Positions 1-7,330 of a DNA stretch of 44,284 nucleotides are shown piece after piece. The notes under the pieces were generated by a model. It made no database searches, was not told the DNA's origin, and was given only the letters and a program-made list of their open reading frames with translations. The DNA is from Kluyvera georgiana ATCC 51603. Lineage in GTDB: Bacteria > Pseudomonadota > Gammaproteobacteria > Enterobacterales > Enterobacteriaceae. The stretch is from positions 1 through 44,284 of the forward strand of contig NZ_LXEU01000023.1 in the NCBI RefSeq assembly GCF_001654985.1, given 5' to 3'. Numbering within the stretch: the first letter of the stretch is position 1; the number at the start of each line of letters is the position of its first letter. A program made the translations under genes and the position numbers.

Positions 1-319
1 ACCCTGTAAAGCCGCGCCCTCAGCCCACATCCCTGCGGGCCGCAGGGATTGTTAAGGGGGATGCGGTTATCCCCCTTAACACGTTCACCAGTGAAAAGAT
101 GCCATGTTCCACCTGACGCAAAGTGGACGGAACCTTTCACCTTACGGATAGATATCAGGTTTTGTCCTGCGAATTTGTGTGTAAGAGACAGGGACTAAAA
201 AGGGAGAGGGACCGTCCGCATCTGGGAATAACTAAGGCAACATCTGTGTAAATCATCGACAAAAAAAAGCCCTCCAGAGGAGGGCAAGGCCAGTTACAGA
301 AACACTAAACTCAAAATTC
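1..319. other. Non-coding left edge with two adjacent perfect hairpins
   Basis: I find no convincing gene in this stretch. It holds two back-to-back inverted repeats. The first, at 29-49, has 9-bp arms (ATCCCTGCG / CGCAGGGAT) and a 3-base loop. The second, at 51-80, has perfect 12-bp arms (GTTAAGGGGGAT / ATCCCCCTTAAC) and a 6-base loop. Neither is followed by a clear T-run on either strand, so they are not textbook terminators. The ogl terminator lies at 261-285. The hairpins may belong to the 3' end of a gene left of the window or to a small RNA; this cannot be decided here. Confidence 0.6.
261..285 (-). terminator. Rho-independent terminator of ogl
   Basis: On the minus strand a 7-bp G+C-rich stem (GCCCTCC / GGAGGGC, loop of 3) is followed at once by eight T residues. 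It lies 35 bases beyond the stop codon of the first ogl gene, the normal place for its intrinsic terminator. Confidence 0.85.
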
Positions 320-1495
320 TTATGCTTGCATGAACTTACGTTCGGTTGGCAGTTTGGCGATATACAGCGCCGGCTTGCCGTCTTTGTCAGAGCTGAACAG
401 CACCGCGCTGTCGTCCGGGGTAAAGGACGGATGCGGGTGAGTCACCTGACGGCTGTTTTGTACCGTTGCCCACGACGTATCGTGACGGGCAACCGGGAAG
501 TAGGCTTTCTTCGCTACGTCAAACGCGTACAGATACGGATCGTTATCGATGGTATAGCCGCTGGTGTCCTTCACGTCGACCGGGGTACCGGAGCCGTCGC
601 CGACCAGCAGGGTGCCGTCGAAATTACTCATCAGGTGTGAACAGGCCGGCATTTGCATCAACGCTTCGTTGACGTTGGTGTCCGGGTTGAAACGGTAAAT
701 GGTACGACCCTGTTTGCCTTTCAGATAAGAAACGTAAACCAGCGCGGAGCCATTCGGAACCCAGAATTCGTGGGTGCAGCTTTCGCCTTCCGCATGTTCT
801 TTAACTTTACGTACGTTGCTGCCGTCTTCGTTGACCATCCACATGCGCGCGTCGACCAGGTCGTGCGGGCCTTCGTGGCAGAATGCGACGGTGTTGTCGT
901 CAAACGGACGGTAGATCGGATGGCCGAGCCAGTTTTTCTCTTCGTGGATCACCGCGCTTTCGCCGGTTTGCAGATCGACGCGCAGCAGGCGGCAGTGCGG
1001 GCCTTTATGGAAGAAGTCGTGGAACAGTTTCCAGTCGTTCAGCGGCGTCCAGTCGCTTTTGGCGATTTCAATGCCAACCAGCTTGGTACAGTCGCTGTTG
1101 GACACCCAGGTACCGTAGCCAACCCAGTCGTCCGGCACGCGATAGACTTCGCGCTCGGCCAGGGTTTCAAGATTTACTTCCAGCAGAGTGCGGTCGTTCT
1201 TAACGTAGTAAAGGGATTTGTCGTCCGGAGACAGGAAACCACCAAAGGTGTTGTCGCCAGCGCCTTCGGTCAGCTGTACGGCTTCGGCGTTCGCCACATC
1301 CAGTAAGTAGTAGTTCCAATGGCCATCGAACTCACCAGCAAACAGCAGATGGCTACCATCGTTAAAGAAACACTTCTGATAGAAGTAGTTACGATGACAG
1401 GTGACTTCTGGTGGTGTTAAGCGGGTGACCTCCGCGCCGGTGTCCGGGTCGCGGCTGACCTCATAATTCAATTTTACCCGCATGCCTTTAGCCAT
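320..1495 (-). CDS. ogl: Oligogalacturonate lyase, paralogue 1
   Basis: Cytoplasmic enzyme that cleaves short (mainly unsaturated) oligogalacturonides by beta-elimination, giving 4-deoxy-5-keto-uronate units. The 391-residue product matches the usual family length and is a seven-bladed beta-propeller type. Recognisable family motifs are CHRNYFYQKCF near residue 33, GHWNYYLLD, RPFDDNTVAFCHEGP, THEFWVP, CSHLMSN and VTHPHPSF near residue 353. The histidines of the last three motifs are expected Mn-binding and catalytic positions in characterised Ogl proteins. The ATG follows a GGAGAG ribosome site. It is transcribed divergently from kduI, has a KdgR-like palindrome 89-108 bases upstream of its start and ends in its own terminator. 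A second, shorter paralogue lies at 4833-5960. Confidence 0.93.
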   Translation of the reverse strand: MAKGMRVKLNYEVSRDPDTGAEVTRLTPPEVTCHRNYFYQKCFFNDGSHLLFAGEFDGHWNYYLLDVANAEAVQLTEGAGDNTFGGFLSPDDKSLYYVKNDRTLLEVNLETLAEREVYRVPDDWVGYGTWVSNSDCTKLVGIEIAKSDWTPLNDWKLFHDFFHKGPHCRLLRVDLQTGESAVIHEEKNWLGHPIYRPFDDNTVAFCHEGPHDLVDARMWMVNEDGSNVRKVKEHAEGESCTHEFWVPNGSALVYVSYLKGKQGRTIYRFNPDTNVNEALMQMPACSHLMSNFDGTLLVGDGSGTPVDVKDTSGYTIDNDPYLYAFDVAKKAYFPVARHDTSWATVQNSRQVTHPHPSFTPDDSAVLFSSDKDGKPALYIAKLPTERKFMQA

Positions 1496-1583
1496 GGTGC
1501 TCTCCTTTTACTGATGCGGTCGCGAGGTGCTATCAACTTCGCTGGCCGATGTGGATGTCATTTTAAAAATTAGGTGTCAATTT

Positions 1584-1603
1584 ATCAAAACACTGTTTCA
1601 ATG
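1584..1603. promoter_or_regulatory. KdgR-like operator for ogl
   Basis: ATCAAAACACTGTTTCAATG is an imperfect palindrome close to the KdgR-box pattern (TGAAAC-N3-GTTTCA with A/T flanks) known from pectinolytic enterobacteria. It sits about 90 bases upstream of the ogl start, consistent with repression by KdgR relieved by KDG. The repressor gene is not in this window. Confidence 0.6.
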
Positions 1604-1837
1604 TTTGTGATGGCAGACGCACTTTATACGAAAAATCATCATTTCTGCGACTTTTTTGATAAGCCTTTTCTCCTCCCGTCAAGCGCATCTTTGATTTTGC
1701 TCCATCATTCACCTTCTACAGAGTATTTTTCAAAGAAAATGTAACTCGATGAATAATATTGTTTTTTGTTTTTAGCTGAGGGTGGGGAACGGCGTATTCG
1801 TGATCCCATTTGCATTTTTGATATTAATTCACAGAAA

Positions 1838-1858
1838 AAATGAAACGATGTTTTATTT
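1838..1858. promoter_or_regulatory. KdgR-like operator for kduID
   Basis: The core TGAAACGATGTTTTA at 1841-1855 is flanked by AAA and TTT, giving a near-perfect match to the KdgR box. This is the best KdgR-type site in the ogl-kduI gap and lies about 105 bases before the kduI start. Confidence 0.75.
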
Positions 1859-1863
1859 GCAAT

Positions 1864-1878
1864 TGAAAACCCATTTCA
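1864..1878. promoter_or_regulatory. Possible second KdgR-like site before kduI
   Basis: TGAAAACCCATTTCA keeps the TGAAA/TTTCA arms of the KdgR box, but its central five bases depart from it. It lies 23 bp centre to centre from the stronger site at 1838-1858, so the two could act as a tandem pair. It is weaker on sequence alone. Confidence 0.4.
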
Positions 1879-1964
1879 TCAGGGATAAGATACGTGCATT
1901 AACAAAACGGAACGAAGTTTCGTTCTGTAATAGAACATAAGACCACATTTTCCTGGAGGTTCAG

Positions 1965-2801
1965 GTGGAAGTAAGACAGAGCATTCATAGCGCTCATGCT
2001 AAAACGCTGGATACGCAGGGGCTTCGCGAAGAGTTTTTAGTTGAGCAGGTATTTGTCGCCGACGAATACACCATGGTGTACAGCCATATCGATCGCATTA
2101 TCGTTGGTGGCATCATGCCGGTGGCGAAAACCGTATCGGTTGGCGGCGAAGTGGGCAAGCAGCTTGGCGTGAGTTACTTCCTGGAGCGCCGCGAGCTGGG
2201 CGTCATCAACATTGGCGGCGCGGGTACCATCACCGTTGATGGCCAGTGCTACGAAATTGGCCATCGCGACGCGTTATACGTGGGCAAAGGGGCTAAAGAA
2301 GTGGTTTTCGCCAGCGTCGACGCGGCGAAACCGGCGAAGTTCTACTACAACTGCGCGCCGGCACACACCACTTACCCGACCAAAAAAGTAACCCCTGCCG
2401 ATGTGGCACCGGTAACCCTCGGCGATAACCTCACCAGTAACCGCCGTACCATCAATAAATATTTCGTGCCGGACGTACTCGAAACCTGTCAGCTCAGCAT
2501 GGGCCTGACCGAACTGGCGCCAGGCAACCTGTGGAATACCATGCCGTGCCATACCCACGAGCGCCGCATGGAAGTCTACTTCTATTTCAATATGGATGAA
2601 GACAGCTGCGTGTTCCATATGATGGGGCAGCCGCAGGAAACGCGTCATATCGTGATGCACAACGAACAGGCGGTGATTTCGCCGAGCTGGTCGATCCATT
2701 CAGGCGTAGGTACCAAAGCGTATACCTTCATCTGGGGGATGGTGGGTGAGAACCAGGTCTTTGATGACATGGATCATGTAGCAGTGAAGGATCTGCGCTA
2801 G
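1965..2801 (+). CDS. kduI: 5-keto-4-deoxyuronate isomerase
   Basis: Isomerises 5-keto-4-deoxyuronate to 3-deoxy-D-glycero-2,5-hexodiulosonate (DKII precursor step), which KduD then reduces to KDG. The 278-residue product has the family length and matches E. coli KduI as I recall it almost throughout, beginning [18 protein letters not shown]. The cupin metal-binding cluster is visible as CHTHERRME near residue 195 and WSIHSG near residue 243. I chose the GTG at 1965 because it follows TGGAGG at a normal distance and fits the known N-terminus. It leads a kduI-kduD unit (63-base gap) and faces ogl across a shared KdgR-regulated region. Confidence 0.95.
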   Translation: MEVRQSIHSAHAKTLDTQGLREEFLVEQVFVADEYTMVYSHIDRIIVGGIMPVAKTVSVGGEVGKQLGVSYFLERRELGVINIGGAGTITVDGQCYEIGHRDALYVGKGAKEVVFASVDAAKPAKFYYNCAPAHTTYPTKKVTPADVAPVTLGDNLTSNRRTINKYFVPDVLETCQLSMGLTELAPGNLWNTMPCHTHERRMEVYFYFNMDEDSCVFHMMGQPQETRHIVMHNEQAVISPSWSIHSGVGTKAYTFIWGMVGENQVFDDMDHVAVKDLR

Positions 2802-2826
2802 TCGCGGACAGCATTAGTTCAATGAT

Positions 2827-2843
2827 GCCTGTCCGGTACAGGC
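2827..2843 (+). other. Small intercistronic hairpin between kduI and kduD
   Basis: GCCTGT / ACAGGC arms with a 5-base loop lie in the 63-base gap between kduI and kduD. There is no T-run, so it is not a terminator. It may act as an mRNA stability or processing element. Confidence 0.4.
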
Positions 2844-2864
2844 GCTAACGATAAGGAATATAAA

Positions 2865-3626
2865 ATGATTTTGGATTCATTCTCTCTGCAGGGCAAAGTT
2901 GCCGTTGTTACTGGTTGTGATACCGGTCTGGGTCAAGGTATGGCGCTGGGTCTGGCTGAAGCGGGCTGCGACATTGTGGGTATCAACATTGTTGAACCGA
3001 CTGAAACCATCGAACGTGTAACCGCGATGGGTCGTCGTTTCCTGAGCCTGACCGCTGACCTGCGTCAGATCGACGGCATCCCGGCGCTGCTGGAGCGTGC
3101 GGTGGCGGAATTCGGCCATATCGATATCCTGGTCAACAACGCTGGCCTGATCCGTCGTGAAGACGCGATCGACTTCAGCGAAAAAGACTGGGACGATGTT
3201 ATGAACCTGAACATCAAGAGCGTGTTCTTTATGTCTCAGGCCGCAGCTAAGCATTTTATCGCGCAGGGCAAAGGCGGCAAAATCATCAACATCGCTTCCA
3301 TGCTCTCCTTCCAGGGCGGCATCCGCGTTCCGTCTTACACCGCTTCCAAGAGCGGCGTAATGGGCGTAACCCGTCTGATGGCGAACGAGTGGGCGAAACA
3401 CGGTATCAACGTCAACGCGATTGCACCGGGCTACATGGCGACCAACAACACCCAGCAGCTGCGTGCTGACGAAGAGCGTAGCGCCGCTATCCTCGATCGT
3501 ATCCCGGCTGGCCGTTGGGGTCTGCCGAGCGACCTGATGGGGCCGATCGTGTTCCTGGCTTCCCCGGCATCTGACTACATCAACGGCTATACCGTTGCCG
3601 TAGACGGCGGCTGGCTGGCACGTTAA
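2865..3626 (+). CDS. kduD: 2-dehydro-3-deoxy-D-gluconate 5-dehydrogenase
   Basis: NAD-dependent short-chain dehydrogenase that interconverts 2,5-diketo-3-deoxygluconate (DKII) and 2-keto-3-deoxygluconate (KDG), which is then phosphorylated and split by KdgK and KdgA. Its 253 residues are the usual length. Classical SDR marks are the TGCDTGLGQG nucleotide-binding loop near residue 17, the NNAG motif near residue 91, the catalytic YTASK near residue 158 and a C-terminal DGGW. It is the second gene of the kduI-kduD operon, has a ribosome site (AAGGA) before the ATG and is followed by a strong bidirectional terminator. Confidence 0.95.
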   Translation: MILDSFSLQGKVAVVTGCDTGLGQGMALGLAEAGCDIVGINIVEPTETIERVTAMGRRFLSLTADLRQIDGIPALLERAVAEFGHIDILVNNAGLIRREDAIDFSEKDWDDVMNLNIKSVFFMSQAAAKHFIAQGKGGKIINIASMLSFQGGIRVPSYTASKSGVMGVTRLMANEWAKHGINVNAIAPGYMATNNTQQLRADEERSAAILDRIPAGRWGLPSDLMGPIVFLASPASDYINGYTVAVDGGWLAR

Positions 3627-3643
3627 TTTTTAGCCTGCCCAAT

Positions 3644-3671
3644 AAAAAAACCTGCTCCGGCAGGTTTTTTT
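3644..3671 (+). terminator. Bidirectional terminator after kduD
   Basis: Perfect 12-bp inverted repeat (seven A then CCTGC, loop TCCG, GCAGG then seven T) starting 18 bases after the kduD stop. The A/T runs on both sides allow termination from either strand. Confidence 0.9.
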
Positions 3672-3944
3672 ATGCCTGTGAAAAGCATGAGAAGCATGAG
3701 ATTTATCCATATTGTAAGGTGCGAATAATCCATGCTGAAATGATGATAATGAAATTATCACCTATGTATACTGCCTCTTATAGAGGCGATGTAACATGAT
3801 GGGCTTTCATGTGAAAGTTAAATGTCCATCACAAAACGATGTGGCGCAGCAATATTGTCCATGTTAATAACCTTTCCCGCCTGACACTCCTGTTCATCGA
3901 TCTCTTACTTTCGTTGTATGTCTTACTCTGTCTGGCAGGAAAAT
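3672..3944 (+). promoter_or_regulatory. araE leader and promoter region
   Basis: This non-coding stretch resembles the araE upstream region. Its last 30 bases, with TGTCTTACTCTGTCTGGCAG just before the start, are similar to the E. coli leader as I remember it. CAGCAATATTGTCCATG at 3847-3863 resembles an AraC half-site (TAGCA-N7-TCCAT), and a second TGTCCAT occurs at 3823-3829. A TGTGA half-site at 3810 could belong to a CRP site. The regulatory region therefore appears kept although the coding sequence is deleted. Confidence 0.5.
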
Positions 3945-4745
3945 ATGGCTTCAATCAGTAACGATCCTTCGCTCATGCCGCGTACCCAGCGCGACACCTC
4001 AGAGAAGGCGCGTGATGAACTGAACGAAATCCGCGAAAGCCTGAAGCTGAAGCAGGGCGGCTGGGCGTTGTTTAAGGTTAACCGCAACGTGCGCCGCGCG
4101 GTGTTCCTCGGCATGCTGTTACAGGCGATGCAGCAGTTCACCGGCATGAATATCATCATGTACTACGCGCCGCGCATCTTTAAAATGGCCGGGTTCACCA
4201 CCACGGAACAGCAGATGATCGCCACGCTGGTGGTTGGCCTGACCTTTATGTTTGCCACCTTTATCGCCGTGTTCACCGTGGATAAAGCCGGGCGCAAACC
4301 GGCGCTGAAAAACGGCTTTAGCGTGATGGCCGTGGGGACGCTGGTGCTGGGCTACTGTCTGATGCAGTTTGATAACGGCACGGCATCAAACGGGCTCTCC
4401 TGGCTGTCGGTGGGGATGACGATGATGTGCATCGCCGGTTACGCCATGAGCGCCGCACCGGTGGTGTGGATCCTGTGCTCGGAAATCCAGCCGCTGAAAT
4501 GCCGCGATTTCGGTATCACCTGTTCCACCACCACCAACTGGGTGTCGAATATGATTATCGGGGCTACCTTCCTGACGCTGCTGGATGCCATCGGCGCGGC
4601 GGGTACGTTCTGGCTGTATACCGCGCTGAACGTCGACTTTATCGGTGTGACCTTCTGGCTGATTCCAGAAACCAAAGGGGTGACGCTGGAGCATATTGAA
4701 CGCAAGCTGATGAAAGGCGAGAAATTGCGGGATATCGGCGTGTGA
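3945..4745 (+). pseudogene. araE: Arabinose:H+ symporter with large in-frame internal deletion
   Basis: Full-length AraE is a 472-residue, 12-helix MFS symporter for L-arabinose. Here the frame is open but encodes only 266 residues. Residues 1-15 ([15 protein letters not shown]) resemble the AraE N-terminus. At residue 16 the text RDT jumps to [18 protein letters not shown], which belongs near residue 222 of the full protein. From there it runs normally through helices 7-12 to the family's terminal IGV. The missing part is about 206 residues (618 bp), removing helices 1-6. RDT occurs at both places in the intact protein, so recombination or slippage between short direct repeats is the likely cause. 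The half-transporter is unlikely to work. ATG 3945 follows AGGA; an in-frame ATG at 3918 is less likely. Confidence 0.85.
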
Positions 4746-4751
4746 TGCAGA

Positions 4752-4827
4752 GCCCGGTGGCGCTACGCTTACCGGGCCTACGTTTGACGCACCTTGTAGG
4801 CCGGGTAAGGCGCAGCCGCCACCCGGC
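4752..4827. repeat. REP pair (BIME-like) after araE
   Basis: Two inverted REP-type units, GCCCGGTGGCGCTACGCTTA... and GTAGGCCGGGTAAGGCGCAG..., lie between the converging ends of araE and the second ogl. Each is an imperfect G+C-rich hairpin of the enterobacterial REP family. Confidence 0.85.
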
Positions 4828-4832
4828 TTTTT

Positions 4833-5960
4833 TTACACCTTCGCTAAATACAGCGCTGGCATCCCCTCAGCGTCCGAGGTATATAGCACCCACTTCCCGT
4901 CCGGCGAGAACGACGGATGCGGATGCGTCACCTGGCGATCGCCGTCCAGCACCTTCCAGCTGCTGTTGTGCTGACAGATGGCTTTCTTGTCGCCGGTTTT
5001 CAGATCGAACACCCAGATAAACGGATCGTTGAGGCTGATATCCCCGGTTTTATGCGGCGCGCCGTCGCCGACGACCAGTGAACCGTCGTGGTTACTCATC
5101 AGGTGAGAGCAGGGCGGAATCTCCATCAGCTGGCGATTTTCCAGCGTTGCAGGATCGGCGCTGTACAGATAGCGGTGCGGGCTGTTTTCCTGATGGGCGA
5201 CGTAATAGAGCGCCGAGCCGTCCGGCACCCAAAATTCATGCGTAAAGCTCTCGCCTGGCTGCTGCTGGCGCACGCAGCGAACGTTACTGCCGTCGTTGTT
5301 AATCAACCACATGCGGGCGTCAATCGCATCGCGCGGCCCTTCATGGCAGAACGCAACGGTATTGTCGTCGAACGGGCGGTAAATCGGATGACCGAGCCAG
5401 CGTTTTTCCTGCAAAATGGTCCGCTGTTCCCCGGTTTTCAGGTCAATATTAATCAGGCGGCATTCCGGGTTAGTGAAGTAGAAGGCGCGGAACTTTGACC
5501 AGTCGGTGAGCGGCTGCCAGTCGCTTTTCTTAATCTCAATGCCGACAAGCTGCGTGCAGTCGGAGTTGGCGACCCAGGTGCCGTAGGCCACCCATTGGTC
5601 ATCCACTTCGTACACCACATGTTCTTCCAGCGTCGTGAGATCCACGCGACGCAGTTGGCGGGTATCTTTGACGTACCATAATGACTGGTCGTCGTCGGAA
5701 AGAAATCCGCCGAAGGTGTTATCGCCTGCGCCGTCGGTCAGCTGGGTTGCCTGTTGGGCGGCAATATCCAGTAAGTAATAGTTCCAGTGCCCCTCGAACG
5801 CGCCGCCAAAAATCAGCTTGCTCCCATCGCGGGTAAAGCATTTTTGGTAGAAGTAGTTCCGGTGGCAAATAATGTGTGGTGGCGTCATCCGGATCACCTC
5901 GTGACCGGTTTCGCTGTCCTTCTGATGGCGGAAATTCAGCGGGATGATTTTGCCTTTCAT
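4833..5960 (-). CDS. ogl: Oligogalacturonate lyase, paralogue 2 (tog operon)
   Basis: Second cytoplasmic oligogalacturonide lyase, 375 residues. It shares the family motifs with paralogue 1: CHRNYFYQKCF, GHWNYYLLD, RPFDDNTVAFCHEGP, THEFWVP, CSHLMSN and the VTHPHPSF segment. It differs at many surface positions and is 16 residues shorter, chiefly around the segment after VGDG and at the C-terminus. I place the start at ATG 5958-5960 (MKGKIIPLNF) because it follows AAGGAC and aligns with paralogue 1; the frame stays open upstream to 6017 but would add an unlikely 19-residue leader. It is the last gene of togMNAB-ogl, separated from togB by an internal terminator. Different substrate length or regulation from paralogue 1 is plausible but not shown. 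Confidence 0.92.
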   Translation of the reverse strand: MKGKIIPLNFRHQKDSETGHEVIRMTPPHIICHRNYFYQKCFTRDGSKLIFGGAFEGHWNYYLLDIAAQQATQLTDGAGDNTFGGFLSDDDQSLWYVKDTRQLRRVDLTTLEEHVVYEVDDQWVAYGTWVANSDCTQLVGIEIKKSDWQPLTDWSKFRAFYFTNPECRLINIDLKTGEQRTILQEKRWLGHPIYRPFDDNTVAFCHEGPRDAIDARMWLINNDGSNVRCVRQQQPGESFTHEFWVPDGSALYYVAHQENSPHRYLYSADPATLENRQLMEIPPCSHLMSNHDGSLVVGDGAPHKTGDISLNDPFIWVFDLKTGDKKAICQHNSSWKVLDGDRQVTHPHPSFSPDGKWVLYTSDAEGMPALYLAKV

Positions 5961-5978
5961 GTCCTTTCTCCTTGAATA

Positions 5979-6015
5979 AAAAAATACCCCGCAACCGAAG
6001 TTGCAGGGTATTAAC
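5979..6015 (-). terminator. UUCG-loop terminator between togB and ogl
   Basis: Read on the minus strand, ATACCCTGCAAC-TTCG-GTTGCGGGGTAT forms a long stem (one internal mismatch) capped by a C(UUCG)G tetraloop and followed by seven T. It lies inside the presumed operon, just after the binding-protein gene and before the ogl start. It should act as a partial terminator and as a 3' stabiliser of the togB message. Confidence 0.85.
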
Positions 6016-6029
6016 ACATGATGGCGCGA

Positions 6030-7316
6030 TTAGCGCATAGCGCGTTTCAGGATACGTTCACCCTGGCGCTGGAAGTCGGCTGCCGCGTCTTCAACCGATT
6101 TCTGACCATAGTCGATGTACTGCAGAGTGGTACCGAACTGGGCCACGATCTGCGGATCGTCGAAGTACGGAGACACGCTCAGTTTCGCCGGCAGAGACTG
6201 TGCCAGACGCAGGCCAGCAACGGACGGATCGCTCTCTTTCAGGATGCCGTCTTCGGTCAGGTATTTCACCGCAACCTTGCTCAGCGGCACGCCACGCTCC
6301 AGGCCCAGCGTATCCACGCCTTCTTTGCTGTTCAGCAGGAAGTTGATCACTTTCGCTGCCGCTTCCGGGTTCTTAGTCGACTTACCGATAGACAGCATCT
6401 GCGCCGGTTTGAAGAACAGACCCGCGTCGGTGGCGCCCGGCAGCATTGGGTAGCTACCCAGCTCCAGCTTCGCTGGCGGCTTCAGGTTGTCAGAGTATTT
6501 GTTAATGGTGGAGTTCCACATGTAGGTACCGCCCCACTCACCCTGAATCCACGGCTTCATCTCATACATGTTGCTCTTACCAAATGACGCATAGTATTTG
6601 GTGTCCGGCATCACGTGGCTATCGACCAGCTTTTTATACATCTGGAAGAACTCAACCCACTGCTCTTTGGTGTAGGAGAATTTCTTCGCCTTTTCATCAA
6701 TCGCCGGGATGTTGTACTTCTGAATCATGTAAGAGTTCAGCAGCGCCAGGGTATCCTGGTGCTCCAGTACCACCGGGTAGTACTGTTTACCCAGCTTGCT
6801 TTCAAAGGTTTTACCCGCAGCCATCAGGTCGTCCCAGGTTTTCGGGTATTCAACGCCAGCCTGTTTCCAGGTTTCGTCGTTGAAGTAGAACACGCGCGCG
6901 GTGACGGAGATTGGGATCCCGTTCAGCTTGCCGTTGACGGTGGTGGACTGCAGCTCTTTGGCATCAAACTGGCTTAAGTCGATCACGTCCTTCATTTTGT
7001 TCAGGTCGTAGAAGCCGTCGCCGTTTTTGGAGAAGATCGGCAGCCAGTTCCAGTTAGTCTGCATCACGTCCGGCTCGGTACCGCCAGCGATCTGGGTGGT
7101 CAGACGGGATAAGTGTCCGTCCCAGCCGGTGTATTCCGCTTTTACGTTAATGTCCGGGTTCTGCTTGTGGAACTCTTCCAGCGCCTTCAGTGTGACCTGG
7201 TGACGGCCATTGCCGCCCCACCAGGACATACGAAGGTCAACATCCTTAGCCATAGACGGCAGGGCGGTAAGGCCCAGAGTGGCGGAGATTGCTGCGCTTA
7301 AAAGCACTTTTTTCAT
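6030..7316 (-). CDS. togB: Oligogalacturonide ABC transporter, periplasmic binding protein
   Basis: Solute-binding protein of the CUT1 (family 1) class that captures oligogalacturonides in the periplasm for TogMN. The 428-residue product starts with a clear Sec signal peptide (MKKVLLSAAISATLGLTALPSMA, cleavage before KDVDLRMSWW). The mature part has typical family segments: WWGGNGRHQVTLKALEEF, the TEPDVMQTNW region near residue 80 and PISVTARVFYFND near residue 135. It is the fourth gene of togMNAB, with the downstream terminator giving a defined mRNA end, consistent with the high level needed for a binding protein. The substrate is assigned from operon context with ogl, kdgF and kdu genes. 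Confidence 0.88.
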   Translation of the reverse strand: MKKVLLSAAISATLGLTALPSMAKDVDLRMSWWGGNGRHQVTLKALEEFHKQNPDINVKAEYTGWDGHLSRLTTQIAGGTEPDVMQTNWNWLPIFSKNGDGFYDLNKMKDVIDLSQFDAKELQSTTVNGKLNGIPISVTARVFYFNDETWKQAGVEYPKTWDDLMAAGKTFESKLGKQYYPVVLEHQDTLALLNSYMIQKYNIPAIDEKAKKFSYTKEQWVEFFQMYKKLVDSHVMPDTKYYASFGKSNMYEMKPWIQGEWGGTYMWNSTINKYSDNLKPPAKLELGSYPMLPGATDAGLFFKPAQMLSIGKSTKNPEAAAKVINFLLNSKEGVDTLGLERGVPLSKVAVKYLTEDGILKESDPSVAGLRLAQSLPAKLSVSPYFDDPQIVAQFGTTLQYIDYGQKSVEDAAADFQRQGERILKRAMR

Positions 7317-7330
7317 TTTAATACTCCAGA

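Larger units (their letters stand above)
1496..1964. promoter_or_regulatory. ogl-kduI divergent regulatory region
   Basis: A 469-base A+T-rich gap between the divergent ogl and kduI genes. It holds a KdgR-like palindrome on the ogl side (1584-1603) and two on the kduI side (1838-1858 and 1864-1878). A further inverted repeat, GAACGAAGTTTCGTTC at 1910-1925 (7-bp arms, 2-base spacer), lies 40 bases before the kduI start. TTTGTGATGGCAGACGCAC, from about 1604, resembles a one-sided CRP site. No gene is visible. Confidence 0.7.

Noticed and set aside
176-191. TGTGTGTAAGAGACAG, one base away from the Tn5 mosaic end (sequencing-adapter sequence)
   Set aside because: A single 15-of-16 match without the rest of the adapter or a transposon; likely chance. 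An adapter artefact would be identical to the adapter and abut a read end.
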